Below, one piece after another: positions 25,475 to 32,792 of a stretch of 35,266 bases of DNA (position 1 is its first letter; each line of letters opens with the position of its first letter). The translations under genes and the position numbers were made by a program. Origin of the DNA: Actinomycetes bacterium (GTDB taxonomy: Bacteria > Actinomycetota > Humimicrobiia > JAHJRV01); the NCBI GenBank assembly GCA_023129485.1, contig JAGMBY010000049.1:1-35266 (forward strand), written 5' to 3'. Below the pieces are notes generated by a model that saw only the letters and a list, made by a program, of their open reading frames with translations, was not told where the DNA came from and did no database searches.

Positions 25475-25483
25475 CCTCCTTTC
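25475..25483 (-). promoter_or_regulatory. Orphan Shine-Dalgarno (STAB-SD-like) upstream of the BMP gene
   Basis: On the minus strand GAAAGGAGG lies about 58 bases before the bmpA-type ATG and about 43 bases before that gene's own AAGGAGG. No ATG, GTG or TTG occurs in the next 15 bases. GAAAGGAGG is the classic sequence of the mRNA-stabilising STAB-SD of Bacillus cry3A; the same role here is inferred. Confidence 0.45.
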
Positions 25484-25523
25484 TTTTAATATTTGTAAAA
25501 ATTTTAATTTTACTAAATAAAAA

Positions 25524-26471
25524 TTAATATTTCTCTTGATATTTTTGTAAATTACTTAGAAGCATACTTAAAAAGAGTTCACTATCTACATCAACACAAA
25601 CTTCTATATTTGATTCTTTGCCTAAAACTCCATAGTAATCGACAATAGTAGCACCTTGAGTTAAACCCTCATTTACTTCAACATCTACATAAAGCTTCTT
25701 TGTTTTTACAATATTTCTATCTATAGCAACTGCCACTGCTAAAGCATCATGAATAGCACATCCATCTATTTTAAAGAATTTTTTATGTATAGCTATGTAG
25801 TGGTCTAAAATCTTAATAATAAATTCTGATATTGGATTTTTTTTATGGTAAATTTTTTTTAGATGTTTTCTAAATACAAGTGGTTTCTGTGTTACATTCA
25901 ATCCTACCATAGTAGTTGATATCCCGGATTGTAGAATTATTTTAGCTGCATGAGGGTCACAATACACATTAGCTTCTGCTAGTGGAGTTACATTTCCATA
26001 AGAACCTGCTGTTCCACCCATAAATACTATTTCATCAATTTTATTTGCAATTTTAGGTTCTTTAATTAAAGATAGGGCAATATTAGTTAGTGGACCAACT
26101 GGTACTATAGTTATAGGCTCACGATTTTTTAAAATAGTCTCAACAAGAAAATCTACAACATTTGCATCTAAAGGTTTATAAGTTGGGTCAGCTAAATTAG
26201 TATCGCCTAATCCATCTATTCCATGAACATATTCAGCTGTTCTCAACCTTTTTACTAATGGCTTACATGCTCCTTCTACTACAGGGATGTCAGTTCTACC
26301 CACCATCTCTAATATTTTTAATGCATTTTTTGTACATTTTTCAACATCCACATTTCCTGCAACTGTGGTAATAGCTTTAAGCTCAATTTCTTCCAATTTC
26401 AAAGCAAAAAGAATAGCAATCGCATCATCAATTCCCGGGTCTGTATCAATTATTATATTCTTTTTTTTCAT
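25524..26471 (-). CDS. Inosine/uridine-preferring nucleoside hydrolase (IunH/Rih family)
   Basis: A 315-residue ribonucleoside hydrolase that splits a nucleoside into base plus ribose. The calcium-binding signature IDTDPGIDDA is at residues 8-17 (D9, D11, D15, D16), FMGGTAG near residue 149, EANVYCDPHAA near residue 166, and the general-acid histidine is H241 in IHDALAV. Substrate choice (purine, pyrimidine or both) cannot be read from sequence. The ATG lacks a recognisable Shine-Dalgarno (AATAAGAA only). It lies between ribokinase (129 bp upstream) and the BMP gene (106 bp downstream), so it would release ribose for the kinase from imported nucleosides. Confidence 0.93.
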   Translation of the reverse strand: MKKKNIIIDTDPGIDDAIAILFALKLEEIELKAITTVAGNVDVEKCTKNALKILEMVGRTDIPVVEGACKPLVKRLRTAEYVHGIDGLGDTNLADPTYKPLDANVVDFLVETILKNREPITIVPVGPLTNIALSLIKEPKIANKIDEIVFMGGTAGSYGNVTPLAEANVYCDPHAAKIILQSGISTTMVGLNVTQKPLVFRKHLKKIYHKKNPISEFIIKILDHYIAIHKKFFKIDGCAIHDALAVAVAIDRNIVKTKKLYVDVEVNEGLTQGATIVDYYGVLGKESNIEVCVDVDSELFLSMLLSNLQKYQEKY

Positions 26472-26600
26472 TTCTTATTTAAATTAAAAATATTCTTTTT
26501 ACTTTTTAAAATTTAAAATCTTATTTTACTTTAATTTAAAGTTTTATTTTATGGATTCTTGTCTAAATCTTAAAAATTATTTTATAAATTCTATTTATAT

Positions 26601-27524
26601 CTAAATATTTTTAAGAAACATTTCTATATCTTTTCTAGTAGGAAGGGATGATTGTGCTCCAAGTTTTGTACTTGCAAGAGCTCCGGCAATGTTTGCATAT
26701 TCTGCTGCCCTTTTCTCAGTAAAATTTCTCAATATACCTACAGCAAATGCAGATACAAAAGCATCTCCAGCCGATGTAGTATCTACTACATTGATACTGA
26801 ATGCTGAGAGATGAATCATCTCTTTTTCAGATACTAATAAGCAACCATTTTCACCTAAAGTAAGAATAACTGATTTTGAGCCTCTATTAATTAGATTACT
26901 TGCAGCTCTTTGTGCAGTATTTAAATCCTTAACCTGAATTCCCGTGATTATAGTAGCTTCTGTTTCATTTGGAATTATATAGTCTACCTTCTTCAGTATT
27001 GCATCTGGTATCTTCTGTGCTGGAGCTGGATTTAAAAAGATCTTTTTTTTAAAAGTTTTAGCCATATCTATAGTATAAAAAACTACATCTAAAGGGATTT
27101 CAAACTGCACTATTAAGGCATCAGAATTTTTTATAACATTTTCTGCTTTTTCTACCAATTCTTTGTTAACCATCATATTTGCCCCTGGTGCCAATACAAT
27201 AGAATTTTGACCATTTTCAGAGACTATTATCATAGCAATCCCACTAGATTTATCCTTTATTTTTCTCACAAAATCTGTTCCAACTCTGTTCGTCTTTAAA
27301 TTTCCTATTAAATCCTCTCCAAAAACATCATCACCAACACAACCCACCATTTGAACATCTGCTCCCAATCTGCTGGCAGCAACAGCTTGGTTTGCACCTT
27401 TTCCACCTGGAAAAGTTTGCATGGCATTTCCTATAACTGTCTCTCCAGGAAGGGGAAATTTATATGATTTCACAACTAAATCTATATTGATACTACCAAC
27501 AACTACAATTTTTGGTTTTTTCAA
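26601..27524 (-). CDS. rbsK: Ribokinase (PfkB family)
   Basis: A 307-residue PfkB-family sugar kinase that phosphorylates ribose at O5. PfkB signature 1 reads FPGGKGANQAVAASRLG near residue 38; signature 2 reads VVDTTSAGDAF with catalytic base D254. GDDVFGEDL near residue 65 and NPAPAQKIP near residue 168 are further ribokinase marks. The start is TTG at 27522-27524, one base after the stop of the LacI-type regulator, using AAGGAAAG inside that gene's end, so the two are coupled. Context (nucleoside hydrolase, RbsR-like regulator) supports ribose over other sugars; deoxyribose is a possible side substrate. Confidence 0.93.
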   Translation of the reverse strand: MKKPKIVVVGSINIDLVVKSYKFPLPGETVIGNAMQTFPGGKGANQAVAASRLGADVQMVGCVGDDVFGEDLIGNLKTNRVGTDFVRKIKDKSSGIAMIIVSENGQNSIVLAPGANMMVNKELVEKAENVIKNSDALIVQFEIPLDVVFYTIDMAKTFKKKIFLNPAPAQKIPDAILKKVDYIIPNETEATIITGIQVKDLNTAQRAASNLINRGSKSVILTLGENGCLLVSEKEMIHLSAFSINVVDTTSAGDAFVSAFAVGILRNFTEKRAAEYANIAGALASTKLGAQSSLPTRKDIEMFLKNI

Positions 27525-27525
27525 T

Positions 27526-28527
27526 TTATTCTTTCCTTATAGTTGATTCTCTAATAATTAATTCTGTCTTAAGTAATTTTCTTCTTGGTTCCATTTCTTT
27601 GTTTCTAATCCTTTCTATTAACATATTGGCTGCTAACTTACCCATTATATACTTAGGTTGGATAACAGTTGTTAACTTAGGATCGCAAAAGGATGCTAAT
27701 GCTATATCATCGAATCCGACAACTGATATATCCTTTGGGACACTTAATCCTTCTTCTTTAATTGCACATATCGCGCCAATTGCCATTAAATCATTACATG
27801 CGAAAATTGCTGTTGGTATCCTTTTCATTCTTAATAACTTTTTAGCATATTTATAACCCCCTTCAAATTGAAAATCTCCCATTAGAATAAGTTTCTCATC
27901 TATTTCTAAGGATGCTTCCATAAGAGCTTTTTTGTAGCCTTCTATTCTTTCCGAACTCGGGGTGATAAGTGAAGGACCAGATATACATGCGATCCTTTTG
28001 TGACCTAAATTTAATAAATGTTTTGTAGCTTGATATCCTCCAGAAAGATTATCTACTAAAACAGAATCAACTTTTAATCTCTTTATTTCTCTATCAACAA
28101 CAATTATCGGAATTTTTTGAGATTTTATGAATTTTACAGAATTTATATTAATTCCAGAGGATACAAAAACAATCCCATCAACTCTTTTTTTTAGGAGAAG
28201 GTCAAGATATGTCGATTCTTTTTGCACATTTCTATTTGTGTTACAAAAAATGACATTATAGGAGAGGTCAAAACTCTTCATCTCAATTCCCAAAGCAACT
28301 TCAGCAAAGAAAGGATTTGAATTATCAGGCATTATCATTCCAATAGTATAAGTTTTTTTCTTCTTAAGGCTCCTCGCTATATCATTTGGGTGATAGCTAA
28401 GCTTCTCTATTGCAAGATGAACCTTTTTGCTTAACTCATCACTCACATAACGAGTGCTATTAATTACATGAGAAACTGTGGCTATAGAAACTCCAGCTTC
28501 TTTTGCTACATCTTTTATGGTTATCAT
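27526..28527 (-). CDS. LacI-family transcriptional regulator (RbsR-like) of the nucleoside operon
   Basis: A 333-residue LacI-family repressor. The DNA-binding segment is ITIKDVAKEAGVSIATVSHVINST (residues 2-25) and the hinge is NDIARSLKKKK. The periplasmic-binding-like core shows IGMIMPDNSNPFFAEVALG, DGIVFVS, RIACISGP, AIFACNDLMAIGA and ISVVGFDDIALA. It is the first gene of the operon and probably represses it through the tandem operator just upstream; ribose or a nucleoside breakdown product is the likely ligand. The ATG has no Shine-Dalgarno in its roughly 30-base leader, the same arrangement as the trehalose regulator. Confidence 0.93.
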   Translation of the reverse strand: MITIKDVAKEAGVSIATVSHVINSTRYVSDELSKKVHLAIEKLSYHPNDIARSLKKKKTYTIGMIMPDNSNPFFAEVALGIEMKSFDLSYNVIFCNTNRNVQKESTYLDLLLKKRVDGIVFVSSGININSVKFIKSQKIPIIVVDREIKRLKVDSVLVDNLSGGYQATKHLLNLGHKRIACISGPSLITPSSERIEGYKKALMEASLEIDEKLILMGDFQFEGGYKYAKKLLRMKRIPTAIFACNDLMAIGAICAIKEEGLSVPKDISVVGFDDIALASFCDPKLTTVIQPKYIMGKLAANMLIERIRNKEMEPRRKLLKTELIIRESTIRKE

Positions 28528-28540
28528 ATTTTTAAATATA

Positions 28541-28564
28541 GTAAACGTTTACGTAAACGTTTAC
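28541..28564. promoter_or_regulatory. Two abutting perfect 12-bp LacI-type operators
   Basis: GTAAACGTTTAC occurs twice with no spacer, each copy an exact palindrome with a central CG; the junction is itself palindromic. It lies 13 bp before the regulator ATG and covers the predicted transcription start (about 28558). The motif fits RbsR/PurR/CcpA-like operators. Sites on adjacent 12-bp centres would not place two dimers on the same DNA face. Confidence 0.85.
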
Positions 28565-28593
28565 ATTTTATAACTTAAAAAAAATTTAGTCAA
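28565..28593 (-). promoter_or_regulatory. Promoter of the nucleoside operon
   Basis: On the minus strand TTGACT (28588-28593) and TAAAAT (28565-28570) are 17 bp apart. The -10 box abuts the tandem operator, so bound repressor would block initiation. Predicted leader length is about 30 bases. Confidence 0.7.
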
Positions 28594-28666
28594 TATATTA
28601 TAGTTATTATAGAAATAATCGGCAGTTTAAATTTTTAATATATCCAATGTGATTTTTCTTCTCTAG

Positions 28667-30814
28667 TTATTGATGTTTGGATATCAATTCTATAACTTCT
28701 GGAAAATCTATCCCCAATTCTTTAACCTTTTCAATTGTTGGTATTCCATTAGGAGTCCAGCTACGACGTTTGTAAACAGCATCTTTTAGCTTTTCATATT
28801 GACTTTCCCTGTATTTTCTCAAAGCTTTTATCTTCTCCTCAGTGCTCTTTCCCTCAGGATCCAAAATACCTAACTCTTTAAGTTGCTTATCATACCTATC
28901 TTTACGTGATTTATATTCCTCTATAGTAACAGGTCCCATAGCTCTGTATGGTATATCATCATGTTTTCTTTTTCCAAAACCTTGTCTTAGATTGAATACT
29001 CTTTGAAAGTTGTAGACTCTCTCACTCATCTTAATTAAATCATCAGGTTCTGCGTCCTCGCCTGTAACAGCTGAAAAATATTCTGCATACCATTGCACAT
29101 GTTTCATAATCTTTGCTGGTTCTGGAGTTTCAGAATTATCTTCTGGTATTACATCATTCCAGATAATTTTACACAGACCATTAAGTCCAAACCATGTCCT
29201 CCACATGGGGAACCAGAAGAGAGACTCTGCTTTTTGCTCGAAGGTTGGCATCAAATTATGAACCATATCTAAAAAAATAAGCCAGGCTTCATCATGCTGT
29301 GGACCTTTTAATGCAAGACCATATCCTCCTTGCTGCGCTAATGACTCCTTGGTAATATATTCTGAAAATTCTAATCCCTTAGATTCCATTCCAATATCTT
29401 GCATAGTACCAGTATCAGATCCATATTCTTTTTTAAATATATCTTTCATACGTTTTATACCCTGACCAACTATAGCACCAAAACCTTCACCTTTTGCCAT
29501 CTGGTGTATTATCTCTAAGGCAGCTTTCTTATTTTCGAAATGAAGGTCCAAACCGCCAGTTGCTTTTTTGTCTATAAGACCTAACTCATAGCATTCCATA
29601 ACAAATGCTAATGCAGTTCCAAAAGAGATAGTATCCAATGCATATGTGTCACAATAAAAATTTAGTTCTATTAAAAAATCTGGATCAAATATTCCCAAGT
29701 TAGAACCACAGCCTGCTATTGTTTCATATTCGGGACCATCTACCCAAACAGATTCTCCCTTATATGGGCCTGTTTCTAAGGTGAAATTCTTAACTGTATG
29801 TGCACATGCTAATGGACACCCTATCCAGCAACCATCATAACCCTTATGAAACTTTTTTCTATAAACTTCTTTACCAAGATTTTCAGCTTCTGGATGATTT
29901 CCAAATTTAAAGTTCTTCACTGGAAGAAGGTCAAATTCATTCATAATAGTTACAATATATGATGTTCCTACTCTATATATTTCATTCTGTTTTGGGTCAA
30001 GCTCCTTGATTTCCTTGATATATTCTCTTCCAACCTTCTTTGCCCTATCTAAATCAGCAGGATTATTAATATCTGTTGTAATATTTGAGAACTTAACTAC
30101 TATTGCCTTTATATTCTTATCCCTGAAAACTGTCCCGGTTCCACCTCGACCTGCTTGCTTATAACGGAATGTTTTGCGAACTGTGTCATAAAAGGAGAAA
30201 TTGAGGCAACCCATTAAGGTGTTTTCAGCTCCCAAGCCAGCTGTAACAGTTGAAATAGTCTTGAGATTTCCTTCACAATAATACTTACCAAGAAATTCAC
30301 CAAGAAGATGTGTATTATCTGGGAATCTCTCTACACTTTCTATTGTAACTACACCCTCATCACCATCTATAAATATGACAGCATCATCTTCAGCCTTACC
30401 TTGAATTTCTAACGCATCCCAACCTGCAAATTTAAGATACGGACCAAAGTAACCACCAACATTTGAATCCATAACCGATTGAGTCAATGGTGATATTGCA
30501 ACAACGATGCTTTTACCACTACCTGGATAAAGTGGATTTCCACCGAGAGGTCCACATGCTATACATATCTCGTTTTCTGGATCATCCCATTTTGTTTTTT
30601 CACCAATGGCATTCCACAGCAACCACAAATCGAAACCCCGACCACCAATAAATAGTTTCTTCATTTGATCTGTAACTGGCTTGCTCAAGATCTCATTATT
30701 AGAAAGATTTATATATAAAGTCCGATCATTATATCCTCTTTCAATTGGTCTAACTTTATAATGAAACCTTTTCAATTCTTTTTTATGAATTTTTTCAGAA
30801 GACTCAATACTCAT
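28667..30814 (-). CDS. Tungsten-type aldehyde:ferredoxin oxidoreductase
   Basis: A 715-residue member of the AOR family, which oxidises aldehydes to acids with ferredoxin as partner using a tungsten-bispyranopterin and a 4Fe-4S cluster. N-terminal FIGGRGFDLWLL, SPLTQSVMDSNVGGYFG and GRGGTGTVFRDKNIKAIVV are the cofactor-binding regions. Cluster ligands are C329, C333 and C337 (GCWIGCPLAC, spacing CX3CX3C rather than the CX2CX3C of Pyrococcus AOR) and C548 in NGLCK. It is about 100 residues longer than Pyrococcus AOR, with extra sequence at both ends. Substrate is unknown. AAGGGGG precedes the ATG. It has its own promoter and no electron-transfer partner, MoaD-like or cofactor gene beside it. 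It lies upstream of the nucleoside operon but is separated by that operon's promoter. Confidence 0.93.
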   Translation of the reverse strand: MSIESSEKIHKKELKRFHYKVRPIERGYNDRTLYINLSNNEILSKPVTDQMKKLFIGGRGFDLWLLWNAIGEKTKWDDPENEICIACGPLGGNPLYPGSGKSIVVAISPLTQSVMDSNVGGYFGPYLKFAGWDALEIQGKAEDDAVIFIDGDEGVVTIESVERFPDNTHLLGEFLGKYYCEGNLKTISTVTAGLGAENTLMGCLNFSFYDTVRKTFRYKQAGRGGTGTVFRDKNIKAIVVKFSNITTDINNPADLDRAKKVGREYIKEIKELDPKQNEIYRVGTSYIVTIMNEFDLLPVKNFKFGNHPEAENLGKEVYRKKFHKGYDGCWIGCPLACAHTVKNFTLETGPYKGESVWVDGPEYETIAGCGSNLGIFDPDFLIELNFYCDTYALDTISFGTALAFVMECYELGLIDKKATGGLDLHFENKKAALEIIHQMAKGEGFGAIVGQGIKRMKDIFKKEYGSDTGTMQDIGMESKGLEFSEYITKESLAQQGGYGLALKGPQHDEAWLIFLDMVHNLMPTFEQKAESLFWFPMWRTWFGLNGLCKIIWNDVIPEDNSETPEPAKIMKHVQWYAEYFSAVTGEDAEPDDLIKMSERVYNFQRVFNLRQGFGKRKHDDIPYRAMGPVTIEEYKSRKDRYDKQLKELGILDPEGKSTEEKIKALRKYRESQYEKLKDAVYKRRSWTPNGIPTIEKVKELGIDFPEVIELISKHQ

Positions 30815-31125
30815 TCTTTAACCCCCTTTAATTATAGACTCTTTAAATCTTTTTCAATATAATCTACTTTAGTTAAGTCGTCAAGAATCAAAATCAAGTA
30901 ACAATTAGAAAAAATTATATGAATTGTTAACAGTATAGGTTAACACCAAGTCCTTTAGCTTTACTCAAGAGCAGGTTTAATTATCGACCTTTAATTGGAA
31001 GAAGTTTTATTAAATTATAAACTTCTACCCCTAATAGTACAGATTATATATTATAATCTTGTCTATAAATATACATAGGAAATATTCTTATAAAAAAACA
31101 TTCTATAGGAAAGGAGTTAAGTAAA
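30815..31125. other. Divergent intergenic region with three inverted repeats
   Basis: A 311-bp gap between AOR (leftward) and an unknown membrane-protein gene (rightward). Besides the AOR promoter it holds TGTTAAC/GTTAACA around 7 bases (30925-30945), AGAAGTTT/AAACTTCT (31000-31026) and AGATTATA/TATAATCT around 3 bases (31041-31059). These could be regulator sites or chance A/T palindromes. No ORF was seen. Confidence 0.5.
30856..30884 (-). promoter_or_regulatory. Promoter of the AOR gene
   Basis: On the minus strand TTGACG (30879-30884) and TATATT (30856-30861) are 17 bp apart. The predicted start near 30849 gives a leader of about 35 bases containing the AAGGGGG ribosome-binding site. Confidence 0.6.
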
Positions 31126-31962
31126 ATGAGTAAAGGTGAAAATAAAAATATAGGCAAATGGTTTAAGGTATCATTCTTTATTATATTACTGATTGGTACT
31201 GGGTACTTTTTCGGAACAATATGTAAGCAAATTGGACAATCCTACGATTTGATACTTTCCCCCTCAAAAGAACTCTTAATATTATTATTGTGGTTTCTTT
31301 TAACCTTGTTTGCTGTACTGGTGAGTTCTGGCTTGGTAGTAGCATTAGTAAGACCTATTTGGACTGGAATAATAGCATTTGCATTATCTGGATTGGCTAT
31401 GTTAATGGGATGGGGTTTGACAATAGGAAGTTGCATATTAATATTAATATATATCCTGATAGCAATATTCTATACCGTTAGTGTTGCAAAAGAGATGACT
31501 CAACGAATCAAGTTCTCTGTAAGTCCCATAAGTGAAGGACAGGCTATTTTGACTATAGCTCTTATTCTTTTAGCTTGTGGTAGCCTTTACTTTGGCTACT
31601 CGGAGTATATAAAAGAGGAAGGTTTTTCAATTCCTGAGTTTTATATTGAGAAATTAATGGAGCAGATGGAGAAGCGCGTTGGAGAAGAATTGCCACCATT
31701 ACAGCGAAGATCAGCAATCGCTGAATTGAGAGAGGAACTCGATAAAATGCTAAACGATTTCACAGAACAAATTAAATCCTATGAGAAGTTTATCCCTATA
31801 GCAATATCTTTGGGTCTATTTATGCCTTTGGTAACAATTACTCGACTTTTATCCTGGATACCTGCCGGAATTTTGAGTATTATTTTCTTGTTGCTTAAAG
31901 CACTGAGAGTGACAGAAATAGTTATTGAAACAAAAGAAGTACAACGTCTTATCATTAGTTAA
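31126..31962 (+). CDS. Membrane protein of unknown function
   Basis: A 278-residue protein I do not recognise. It has about six hydrophobic segments: residues 12-35, 45-70, 78-95, 98-118, 138-158 and 222-265 (a long double segment). Between the fifth and sixth lies a charged amphipathic stretch (EKLMEQMEKRVGEELPPLQRRS... AELREELDKMLNDFTEQI) that looks like a coiled coil on one side of the membrane. No enzymatic motif is visible. The ATG has GGAG about nine bases upstream. It is followed after about 120 bp by a second small membrane-protein gene on the same strand, and it is divergent from AOR. It could be a membrane scaffold or sensor; no function can be assigned. Confidence 0.75.
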   Translation: MSKGENKNIGKWFKVSFFIILLIGTGYFFGTICKQIGQSYDLILSPSKELLILLLWFLLTLFAVLVSSGLVVALVRPIWTGIIAFALSGLAMLMGWGLTIGSCILILIYILIAIFYTVSVAKEMTQRIKFSVSPISEGQAILTIALILLACGSLYFGYSEYIKEEGFSIPEFYIEKLMEQMEKRVGEELPPLQRRSAIAELREELDKMLNDFTEQIKSYEKFIPIAISLGLFMPLVTITRLLSWIPAGILSIIFLLLKALRVTEIVIETKEVQRLIIS

Positions 31963-32086
31963 ATTTTTTAATAATCTAAAATTCATCAAACCTTTTTAAT
32001 AAAAATAAAACATAAATATGACCAATGAATATAATAGGAAATTCTAAAATTGATTTGAAAAAATAGAAAATAAAGGAAGTATGTTT

Positions 32087-32488
32087 ATGGTAAATAATAA
32101 AAAAAATATTGATAAGACAACAAAAATAATACATTGGACAGCTCGGATTTTAGGCTCTATCTCTGGAGCATTCTGGGTTCTTGCACTAACTTTATCAACG
32201 ATTATGGAGTCCAGACTTGGAGTTGAACCTACACCCGAAGCTAAATTAGAGGGTACAATCTTGGGATGTTTGGTTGCTGTTGTTGTTATTGGTGTTATTA
32301 TAGCTTGGTTTCGGGAAGGTATTGGTGGTTTGATAGTTGTAATTGGAGGTATTGTACTGAGTATATTTGCTTATATTACCGCTGGACACAACAAGGTTCT
32401 TGCTATGGCTTCAAGTGGAATACCTTTTCTAATTGCAGGAATTTTATTCCTTATATATTGGAGAAGAACTAGAAAATTAAAATCTTGA
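32087..32488 (+). CDS. Small four-helix membrane protein
   Basis: About 133 residues with four hydrophobic segments (ILGSISGAFWVLALTLS, GTILGCLVAVVVIGVIIAW, GIGGLIVVIGGIVLSIFAYI, GIPFLIAGILFLIYW) and a basic tail. The arrangement resembles small uncharacterised DUF7670-like membrane proteins, from memory. The ORF track begins at ATG 32081, but GGAAG lies directly against it; the ATG two codons later has the proper spacing, so I chose 32087. It is probably co-transcribed with the preceding membrane-protein gene and convergent with the glycosyltransferase region. Confidence 0.7.
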   Translation: MVNNKKNIDKTTKIIHWTARILGSISGAFWVLALTLSTIMESRLGVEPTPEAKLEGTILGCLVAVVVIGVIIAWFREGIGGLIVVIGGIVLSIFAYITAGHNKVLAMASSGIPFLIAGILFLIYWRRTRKLKS

Positions 32489-32546
32489 TTAGGAAATTCA
32501 GAAAACAAGGGTAATAAAGTATTAAACAGTAAAAACACTAAACACA

Positions 32547-32792
32547 TCAATATAAAAATAGGGTTGATCTTTTAAACCAGTTAAGTGAAAATTCATATAA
32601 TTCTTCTTTTGAATCATAGTTTAATTTTTTACTTTCAGTAATAAAATCTTTTTCTAATTTATCTCGCTCATTAGAGTATTCTTCAATGAATTTATCATAA
32701 TTTTTCAAAAGTAATCTGTGAAGTTTTTCATATTCTTTATGTTCCTTTGCAGAAAGGACTGGAAAAGATTTGATGATAACAATTAATAACAT
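32547..32792 (-). CDS. Doubtful 81-residue ORF overlapping the glycosyltransferase end
   Basis: The frame opens at an ATG 56 bp inside the 3' end of the glycosyltransferase gene and continues past it. The part beyond the overlap is rich in Lys and Glu with helical spacing (KEHKEYEKLHRLLLKNYDKF, KLEKDFITESKKLNYDSKEELY), unlike a random shadow frame. There is no clear ribosome-binding site and no family I recognise. It could be a small coupled gene, or the tail of a longer protein joined by a frameshift, though the glycosyltransferase itself looks complete without it. Confidence 0.35.
   Translation of the reverse strand: MLLIVIIKSFPVLSAKEHKEYEKLHRLLLKNYDKFIEEYSNERDKLEKDFITESKKLNYDSKEELYEFSLNWFKRSTLFLY

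Noticed and set aside
24313-25523. Purine riboswitch upstream of the nucleoside transport genes
   Set aside because: The gaps before the BMP and ATPase genes are short, A/T-rich and lack the conserved paired elements; regulation is better explained by the LacI operators.
27512-27856. 114-residue plus-strand ORF
   Set aside because: Antisense shadow of the RbsR-like regulator.
32266-32472. 68-residue ORF in a second frame of the small membrane-protein gene
   Set aside because: Cys/Tyr/Trp-rich shadow composition; the main frame has coherent transmembrane helices and a ribosome-binding site.
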